From assembly GCA_902459845.2 (NCBI GenBank), contig CABPSV020000404.1, positions 1 through 17,027 of the forward strand: a DNA stretch of 17,027 bases, written 5' to 3'. The position numbers and the translations under genes were made by a program. Source of the stretch: Hepatocystis sp. ex Piliocolobus tephrosceles. Its lineage: Eukaryota; Apicomplexa; Aconoidasida; Haemosporida; Plasmodiidae. Within the stretch, counting starts at the first letter, position 1. Each line of letters begins with the position of its first letter. The notes beneath the pieces were generated by a model. The model saw only the letters and a program-made list of their open reading frames with translations, was not told where the DNA came from and ran no database searches. Positions 10,615-17,027 of this stretch are shown here, one piece after another.

Positions 10615-11101
10615 TTTTTACTCTTTTTAAAAACTAATTTAAAAAAAAAAAAAATAAATATTAATAACTTTTAGATTTTCTTTACTTTTAATATATGTTT
10701 TTTTTTTTTTTTTTCTTTTCTTTTTTTTAATTCTTATCTAAGTTTACTATTTCATCTAATAACGGCAACAATAATAATTTATGTAAATATATTTTTGATA
10801 GGATGATAAAAAGCAAATAACATTTTTTATAAATAAAAGAAAGATAAATAAAAATATACCATTAAAGCGTTTTAATAAAAGATTCAACCAAGTGTATATA
10901 TATATATATATATATATATGTACAATTGTTTTAATAGCAATAAACTTCTTTTTCTTTTTTTCTAAACAAAATGATATTGTATATAATTTGTACTTTAATG
11001 TAGAAGCAGAAAAAAAACAAAAAATTAATACAAATGTAATTGTAAGGGTTATGTTAAATGAAAAAAACTCAAAAAAAAATACAGTAGAACAGCACATATA
11101 A
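10378..11101 (+). other. Unresolved stretch with exon-like pieces
   Basis: Several short open pieces have coding-like composition, but I cannot join them into one gene model. A 40-codon frame starts at an ATG around 10397 (MFSSLINNIN...). A strong polypyrimidine tract ending CTAAG at 10742 precedes a frame that reads 25 codons to a TAA at 10818-10820. A frame ending at a TAA at 11099-11101 has a mixed, non-low-complexity peptide (for example VEAEKKQKINTNVIVRVML) behind a possible TTTTAATAG acceptor at 10937. All are on the plus strand. This could be a small multi-exon gene, a decayed gene, or chance. Confidence 0.25.
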
Positions 11102-11613
11102 AAAAAACTTATACACGCCTGTTCTCAAATTTATGTATATATTTACATGTGTATAACTTTTTTATAAAAACTATAAAACCTTTACAAAGCAAAAGGACCT
11201 AATAAAATATGTTAAATTCAATGCGTTAAATGTAAAAATATATTTTTAATTGTACTATAATAGTAATAATAATAATTTTTTACTTTGGCATTATGGTTGC
11301 TATTATTTATTGTAAGTATAAAATGTCAAGGTTTAACCTCCTTAAAAAATATTGCATAAAACTGATGTTTTTATAAAAAAAAAAAAAAATGTTCAACATT
11401 TACTAAGATAATTTTATTAGTACATTAAACACTTATTATGTTTAAAAAAGGTTGCTTTTTATTTTACATTATGGAAAATTGAATAGGCTTTAATTAGGAC
11501 AAATCCTATGTATGAACATAAATTAACTTTTTATTTTTTTTATTTATCTCTATGAGTTGCAGTTATTATGGTACAAATATAAAATAAAATGTTTAAAAAA
11601 AAAAAAAAATATT

Positions 11614-11676
11614 GAATTAAACAAATTAAACAAATTAAACAAATTAAACAAATTAAACAAATTAAGCAAATTAAAT
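11614..11676. repeat. 9-bp tandem array, unit AAATTAAAC
   Basis: Seven consecutive units are present; the first, sixth and seventh carry one substitution each (GAATTAAAC, AAATTAAGC, AAATTAAAT). The array is open on both strands because the unit is a multiple of three, which creates spurious Asn-Lys-Leu and Phe-Asn-Leu frames. Confidence 0.95.
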
Positions 11677-11948
11677 AAAGATATAGTGGTACTAATGTAT
11701 TTTTTTTGTTCCATTTCTTTAAAAAATATAAGAAAAATAAAAAATCTTAATTTATGTTCATATTTAGAAAAACACAACCACTGTGGTAATGGGCCCATTG
11801 TTAATATTTAACTTTTTTACCGTTACAGTTCCCTCTCTGTTTTATACAATAGTAATACATATACATATTTTCCCTTGTTAACGGTTAATTATAATAAAAA
11901 TTAAGAACGCATTTTTCATTTCAAAAGTATGTCCTGTCTGTAATAGAT

Positions 11949-11979
<31 letters not shown>

Positions 11980-12647
11980 TAAGTGAAGTAGTACTTACTA
12001 TTTGTGCCAAAATTGGAGCTTTACACGAGATAATTAATATAATGAATAATAAAAAAAAATGTATATTTTTTAAAAGTTAAAATCATACTTATCTACCCCA
12101 TACCGCACACAACTCACATAAAAAAAAAAAAAAAAACACAATTTTATAGAGGAAAAATGGAAATTTAAGTATTTATAAAAAAAAATTACATTTATAAAAT
12201 ATTACAAATTTCTTAGTTGTGAGCTTATCCAAAGCTATATATGAATGTTTTAAAAAAAAAAAAAAAAAAATCTTTCTCTCAGCTTAAAAAAAAAAAAAAA
12301 AGCTAAATACTTATTAAAAACATAATTTTAATACATATATACTTTTTAAAAGCTGCCTTATTTTTAAAAAGAAAATTGTATTTATTTATTTTTTTTTTTT
12401 TATGCATAGCTTGCAAGTATGACAAAATTCGCGTGACACATAGAAGCTATTGAGCCTTGTTAATATTTTTTTTTTTTTTTTATAAATACATGTATATGTT
12501 TTTAAATAGCTGTAAAGTGTTTATATTTTTAATTATTTGTATAGTTAACTATTCCATTATATTACACAATATTATGATTACCTTATTTTCACTTATATGT
12601 ATATTATAATATAAAATTTAACATTTTTGTTTTATTTTAATTTATTA

Positions 12648-12682
<35 letters not shown>

Positions 12683-12954
12683 TGTTAGCCCTGAACCTAT
12701 CATACTCATTATTAAAACACGCACGCAGTTATTCTCTTTTTCCATTTTTATTATACTTACGTTTTAAATATCCATTTTGGAAAACTAGCTATATAAAAAT
12801 TATTTCTTTTGCCTCTAATTTTGCCTATTTTTTTGCCTATCCTGTTTTACTTAATTATGAAATAACACTAACCCTGTTTTATTTTATTTGGCTTTTTACA
12901 AAAGTTTTCCTCTCTCTCATCCTCCCCCAATACATATATACATATATATATACC

Positions 12955-13008
12955 TTTAACTTTAACTTTAACTTTAACTTTAACTTTAACTTTAACTTTA
13001 ACTTTAAC
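12955..13008. repeat. Perfect hexamer array (TTTAAC)9
   Basis: Nine exact TTTAAC units run directly into a 12-base T-run. The unit is not the Plasmodium telomere unit (TTYAGGG). It lies about 550 bases upstream of the RFC1 start. Confidence 0.97.
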
Positions 13009-13302
13009 TTTTTTTTTTTTGCATTTATATAGAGGAAATTTATTGAAAAAAAATAGTATGACTGTAAAAAAAAAAAAAAAAAAAAATTATTTTTTTTCTT
13101 ATATTTTAGCCATAATTATTTATTTTTTATTTTTTATATTAGATATTTTCAACATATAATTACAAATACCTTTTGCCATAAAATACATTAATTTTTTAAA
13201 ACAGATCCCAGTGTGCATACAGAATAAGCTTATATATTTATATATTATTTTTATTTGATTGCATCACATTTTTACTCTTATTTCCATGAATTCATGTGTT
13301 TG

Positions 13303-13361
13303 CTCACGCAATATAAGTTCTTACGCAAAATAAGTTCTTACGCAATATAAGTACTCACGCA
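13303..13361. repeat. 17-bp imperfect tandem repeat upstream of RFC1
   Basis: Three full units, 13303-13319, 13320-13336 and 13337-13353, and a partial fourth follow the pattern C-T-[CT]-ACGCAA-[AT]-ATAAGT-[TA]. Each unit keeps the ACGCA core. It lies 200-260 bases before the RFC1 ATG and is distinctly GC-richer than its surroundings. It may be promoter-proximal sequence. Confidence 0.9.
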
Positions 13362-13500
13362 CAAATATTTTATACACACATGATGTATACGTACATAAAC
13401 ACATAAATAGATATATATATGTATATATATATTTACTTAAAAGTACTAATTCGTATCTCTTAGTTTTTTTTTTTTTTTTTTTTTTTTAATTTTTTTATTA

Positions 13501-13506
13501 TTACAG
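13501..13506 (+). promoter_or_regulatory. Strong splice acceptor (TTACAG) in the RFC1 5' leader
   Basis: A 24-base T-run (13464-13487), a further T-rich stretch and TTACAG make a canonical Plasmodium acceptor 55 bases before the RFC1 start. In the RFC1 frame a TAA at 13520-13522 follows it, so any upstream exon would be untranslated. This points to a 5' UTR intron; the donor is not identified. Confidence 0.4.
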
Positions 13507-13526
13507 AACTAAAAACAATTAACTTT

Positions 13527-13565
13527 ATGATTTTTTATATACTATCATCTTATCACTACAAATGA
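13527..13565 (+). promoter_or_regulatory. 12-codon upstream ORF overlapping the RFC1 start (ATGA)
   Basis: An ATG at 13527 opens the peptide MIFYILSSYHYK and stops at TGA 13563-13565. That stop shares ATGA with the RFC1 ATG at 13562. This is the arrangement expected for termination-reinitiation or start-site repression. The uORF is seen in the sequence; its function is inferred. Confidence 0.5.
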
Positions 13566-16300
13566 GTTCAACAAATAGAAACATTTCTAATGACTTAGAT
13601 AATGGTGATGTTGGGAAAAAAAAAAAACGTTTAAAAAAACTTTCAAGTAATCTGTTTAATGATGATTCAGACAATGATGGTGATGTAAATTCTCCGGTTA
13701 AATCCGAAAATATAAATAATATTAATGTTAAGGGTGATCCAGACAATACAGGTAATTCTAATAATTCCATACAAGTAGAAAAAAAACGTATATATGGTAA
13801 CATAATGTCATATTTTCAACCTAAAATAAAAAAAAATGTAGAAAATAGTACTAATAGTAAAAATGTAAGTAGTAGTAGTAGTAAAAACGTAAGTAGTAGC
13901 AGTAGTAGTAAAAAAAACGAAAGTGGTAATGGTAGTGGTAAAAAAAACGACAGTAGTAGTATTAATGACAATACAAAAATTCCATTGAAAAACGTTGGTG
14001 AATATTTTAATTTGTTAGATCAACACAATAAAACCAATGCTCTAAAAAGAGAAAGAGAAGAAAACAGTGTAGAAAATATTAAAACAAAAAAAGCGCATAT
14101 ATCACCAGGAAAAGATGAAACAAGTCCTAAGAATGAAAATAAGGATGGAGAAAGTTTTGATTATTTACCCTTTCATGGTAAAAAAATTGTATTAACTGGA
14201 GTGTTTAAAAATTATACTAGAGATGATTTACAAAATAAAATTAAGGAATATGGAGGAAGTGTTATGTCAGCAGTATCATCAAAAACACATTATTTAGTAC
14301 ATGGTGAATTTTTAGAAGATGGTAGATTATATAATGAAGGTAAAAAATATCAAAAAGCTTTTGAATTATCACAACAAAGTAAATCAATTATAAAAATATT
14401 AGATGAACAAGAATTATTAAATATGTTTCCAGCAGAATCAGATGAAATAAAAAAAAACAATTCTTCTAATATTAATAATCAAAATAGTACATATAAAAAC
14501 GAATATAACAATACTGATGAAAGTAATAGTCCTTTTAATATGAATACTACACAAGAAAATAAAACGAATCTAAAAATGGATATAAACAACAGTAATATAG
14601 ATAATACCAATACAAGTGAAAATGAAATAATTAATCAATTATGGGTGGAAAAATATAGACCTAAAAATATTAATGATTTAGTAGGTAATGGTCAGAATGT
14701 TATAAAATTAAAAAATTGGCTTGCTGATTGGGAAAGTGTATGTTTGAAAGGTTTTAAAAAACAAGTAACTAAAACTTTTCGAGGAAATTTTGAAAATGTT
14801 AATGCAAGATGTGCATTATTAAGTGGTTCTGCTGGAATAGGTAAAACAACCACAGCTAAAATAGTAGCAACAAGTTCTGGATATAATGTAATAGAATTTA
14901 ATGCATCAGATGAACGTAATAAAGCAGCTGTAGAAAAAATAAGTGAAATGGCTACTGGTGGATATTCATTAGCATCTTTAAATAATCGTCAATTACAAAA
15001 AACTTGTATTATTATGGATGAAGTAGATGGTATGTCAAGTGGAGACAAAGGTGGTAGTTCAGCTATTCTTAAACTAATTGAAAAAACAAAATGTCCAATT
15101 ATATGTATATGTAATGATAGACAAAATAGTAAAATGAGAACATTAGCAAATAAATGTTATGATTTAAAATTTATGGTACCTAATAAAAATAGTGTTGTTA
15201 AAAGATTGTTAGAAATATGTAAAATGGAAAATATTATGATGGAACCTAATGCAATAGAATTATTATGGGAAAGTACTAATGGGGATATGCGACAAATGTT
15301 AAATGCTTTACAATTGTTATCAAGAACATATAAAAGAATACAATTTTTAGATTTAAAAAAAGAAATGAATAATTCAAATAAAAATGTACAATCATTAGCT
15401 AATCCATTTGAAATAACAATGAAACTATTAAATTATCATGAATCATCTAAATTAAAAATAAGAGAAATGATGGATTTATTTTTTGTAGACTATGAATTAA
15501 TACCATTTTTTGTAAATGAAAATTATACAAACGCTTTTAATGATAATGATAAAGCAGTACCAACTATAAATAAATGGAATGGATTTGCTCAAATAACTCA
15601 TGATTTAGCATTGGCTGAAAAAATTAAATATAATATGAAAAATAATATGGATTTTTCTTTATTACCTCATTTTGCTATCCTTTCATGTATTTGTCCAGTT
15701 TTACGTATAAAATTGTTAAAAGCATTTGCAGCTGGACGTATTAATTTCCCAACAGCATTAGGTAAAATATCATCCTTTAATAAAAATAAAAGATTATTAA
15801 ATGAATTATGTTTTAATATTTCATATAAACTTAATGTATGTCCCAATAGTATGATAACAACTGGTTTGCTAAATTATATCTACATAAAAATTATGACGCC
15901 TTTATATAAAAATAATATAAACGAATCAATTGATTTAATGGAAAATTATAACATTACAAGAGAAAATATTATTGAAAATATACCATGTTTAAGATTACCA
16001 ACAGAAGATAATTTATATGATAAATTGGATTCAAAAATAAAATCATCTTTTACTCGTTCTTATAATGCTTCTCATGTTATTAAAAGTGATCCAAATGCTG
16101 TTAAAAAAGGACTTAAAGAACCTGAAAAAAAAACTACATTTAATGTTAATGATTATGAGTCGGAAGAAGACATCGATGATTTAACTGAATCAAAAGAAGA
16201 TAAAGATGATGATATTTTAATTAAAGCGAAAGTAAATAAAAAGCCAGCTGCAAAAGGTGGCAAAGCTACACCCAGGTCAAAGGCAGCTGGAAAAAAATGA
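13562..16300 (+). CDS. RFC1: Replication factor C subunit 1 (clamp-loader large subunit)
   Basis: The protein is the large subunit of the nuclear clamp loader that opens and loads PCNA at primer-template junctions. It is 912 aa in a single exon, near the size I recall for Plasmodium RFC1. Residues 1-200 are low-complexity and basic or Ser/Asn-rich, with a PIP-box-like YGNIMSYF at 78-85 and a Ser tract at 103-116. A BRCT domain covers about 203-290 (GKKIVLTGVF, then YGGSV). The AAA+ module starts at LWVEKYRPK (360-368). It has Walker A GSAGIGKTT (422-430), the NASDERNK stretch (448-455), Walker B IIMDEVDG (483-490), sensor 1 CNDR (517-520) and a sensor 2-like GDMRQMLNAL (574-583). The C-terminal RFC1 domain spans about 670-800, including the HDLALAEKI and ILSCICPVLR stretches. 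A Lys/Ala tail (888-912) looks like a nuclear localisation signal. An in-frame stop at 13520-13522 fixes the start region. All key motifs are intact. Confidence 0.97.
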   Translation: MSSTNRNISNDLDNGDVGKKKKRLKKLSSNLFNDDSDNDGDVNSPVKSENINNINVKGDPDNTGNSNNSIQVEKKRIYGNIMSYFQPKIKKNVENSTNSKNVSSSSSKNVSSSSSSKKNESGNGSGKKNDSSSINDNTKIPLKNVGEYFNLLDQHNKTNALKREREENSVENIKTKKAHISPGKDETSPKNENKDGESFDYLPFHGKKIVLTGVFKNYTRDDLQNKIKEYGGSVMSAVSSKTHYLVHGEFLEDGRLYNEGKKYQKAFELSQQSKSIIKILDEQELLNMFPAESDEIKKNNSSNINNQNSTYKNEYNNTDESNSPFNMNTTQENKTNLKMDINNSNIDNTNTSENEIINQLWVEKYRPKNINDLVGNGQNVIKLKNWLADWESVCLKGFKKQVTKTFRGNFENVNARCALLSGSAGIGKTTTAKIVATSSGYNVIEFNASDERNKAAVEKISEMATGGYSLASLNNRQLQKTCIIMDEVDGMSSGDKGGSSAILKLIEKTKCPIICICNDRQNSKMRTLANKCYDLKFMVPNKNSVVKRLLEICKMENIMMEPNAIELLWESTNGDMRQMLNALQLLSRTYKRIQFLDLKKEMNNSNKNVQSLANPFEITMKLLNYHESSKLKIREMMDLFFVDYELIPFFVNENYTNAFNDNDKAVPTINKWNGFAQITHDLALAEKIKYNMKNNMDFSLLPHFAILSCICPVLRIKLLKAFAAGRINFPTALGKISSFNKNKRLLNELCFNISYKLNVCPNSMITTGLLNYIYIKIMTPLYKNNINESIDLMENYNITRENIIENIPCLRLPTEDNLYDKLDSKIKSSFTRSYNASHVIKSDPNAVKKGLKEPEKKTTFNVNDYESEEDIDDLTESKEDKDDDILIKAKVNKKPAAKGGKATPRSKAAGKK

Positions 16301-16488
16301 ACAACACCGACTCAACATATTCGGATAGTTCTTTTTTTTTTTTTTTTTTTTTTTTATATTTATGTTTATTTTATTTGAACAAAATATATAAACCTACATA
16401 CACACGCGCGCATATATATATATACAGTTGTGATGACAAAATCACATGTCTCTTTGCTTTTTTTTTTTTTTCTTTAATTCTGCACTAG

Positions 16489-16519
<31 letters not shown>

Positions 16520-16954
16520 GTTTACTACGCAAATGTGGGTTTTTTTTTTTAAAGATAACATATGCAAAATAAATGCTAATTCATTTTTTTTTTTTATTAT
16601 TTTTTTTTTTTTTTAAGTTTTATTTCGCTCCCATAAACTTATTCGTTTCTCCTTTTTAATATATTATTAACAATTTATTAAAGTCTTGCGCACACATACT
16701 CAATCAAAATCCGCTATATATTCTTAATGTTAGTATATAATCACACTCCCTAAAATACCCATATACTTCCTTCATATATACAAATTATATTATTGCATGT
16801 TTGGCGACGTATAATTTATTATTTATACGAACTTGAAAACATAACGTATTTACAGTCTTTTAAAAAGGTTTCTATTTTTTTTTTTATTAACAGTAGTAGT
16901 AAAAATATGGTTCTTAATATGGTAGTTAAAAAAGGAAACTCTGTGTTCTTAACT
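16301..16954. other. 3' flank of RFC1, no gene supported
   Basis: This holds long T-runs (16332-16355, and others near 16460 and 16600), a (TA)n tract at about 16490-16513 and a small hairpin at 16430-16445 (GTGAT/ATCAC). It presumably carries the RFC1 3' UTR. The frame at 16297-16488 is mostly translated T-run and is not called. An ATG at 16907 opens a frame that runs off the right edge (see findings). Confidence 0.6.
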
Positions 16955-17027
16955 TTACTTATTTATCCATTCATTTATTTATTCATTTATTCATTTATTT
17001 ATTCATTTATTTATTTATTCATTTATT
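16955..17027. repeat. TTTA/TTCA tetranucleotide array, continuing past the window
   Basis: Units of ATTT and ATTC alternate irregularly from about 16955 to the last base, so the right end is not seen. Because the array is free of stops in one frame, it extends the open frame that starts at 16907 with a Phe-Ile-Tyr-Leu peptide. Confidence 0.85.

Larger units (their letters stand above)
11102..13300. other. Intergenic region with homopolymers and small arrays
   Basis: About 2.2 kb without a supportable gene. It holds a 28-base A-run (11949-11976), a 27-base T-run (12657-12683) followed by GTTAG, a 9-bp array, a TTTAAC array, and stem-forming sequences at 11978-11999 and 12406-12450. A pyrimidine-rich, relatively GC-richer segment runs from about 12689 to 12935. 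The open frames at 11557-11811 and 12682-13032 lack a Met start at their listed ends and are mostly repeat translation. Part of the right side is probably RFC1 promoter or 5' UTR. Confidence 0.6.

Noticed and set aside
11550..11811. Open frames on both strands across the 9-bp array
   Set aside because: The array unit is a multiple of three, so both strands stay open; the plus frame begins at TTG, not ATG.
12955..13008. Interstitial telomere repeat
   Set aside because: The unit TTTAAC has no GGG/CCC and does not match the Plasmodium telomere unit.
12682..13032. Plus-strand 116-codon frame with an Asn-Phe tail
   Set aside because: It opens at a non-ATG codon after the T-run and ends in the translated TTTAAC array; the middle has no recognisable domain.
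13525..13803. Minus-strand 92-codon frame opposite the RFC1 N-terminus
   Set aside because: Antisense shadow of the RFC1 low-complexity tail.
16297..16488. 63-codon frame overlapping the RFC1 stop
   Set aside because: Mostly poly-Phe from T-runs, and it is in the 3' flank of an intact gene.

Overview
This window is from an apicomplexan, almost certainly a Plasmodium species. The base composition is extremely AT-rich, with A/T runs of 20-28 bases and many (TA)n tracts. Introns are short, with GTAAGN donors. Two genes have a short signal-anchor first exon followed by a PEXEL (RxLxE) export motif early in exon 2, an architecture typical of Plasmodium exported proteins. The species cannot be fixed from the sequence alone. 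The composition fits the Laverania (P. falciparum group) or the avian malaria parasites better than the GC-richer P. vivax group.

Layout from left to right. (1) Positions 1-5219, minus strand, hold the 5' part of a very long, acidic, repeat-rich two-exon gene that runs off the left edge. Its first exon (68 aa), phase-0 intron, PEXEL (RSLSE), Glu-rich repeats and neighbourhood make it the likely liver stage antigen 3 (LSA3) gene. Three different repeat arrays follow each other. The reading frame changes once, at about 2994-2996, where one base is missing compared with the many sister repeats. (2) Positions 5220-8648 are AT-rich intergenic DNA with a few GC-richer islets. (3) Positions 8649-9615, minus strand, hold a compact two-exon gene for a 254-aa PEXEL protein with a C-terminal two-membrane-segment hairpin, family not recognised. 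(4) Positions 9616-13561 are a long non-coding or unresolved stretch with several tandem arrays and one patch (10378-11101) that could hide small exons. (5) Positions 13562-16300, plus strand, hold an intact single-exon gene for replication factor C subunit 1 (RFC1), with BRCT and AAA+ clamp-loader domains. A strong splice acceptor and a 12-codon upstream ORF that overlaps the RFC1 start lie just before it. (6) Positions 16301-17027 are 3' flank, ending in a TTTA/TTCA array.

The genes do not form a pathway. RFC1 is a housekeeping nuclear replication gene. The two minus-strand genes look like secretory/exported, host-interaction genes. As I recall it (not checked here), RFC1 and LSA3 lie a few genes apart and divergently oriented on P. 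falciparum chromosome 2, with exported-protein genes between them. The window fits that order and would sit at a core/subtelomere junction, but only one exported gene is clearly visible in between.
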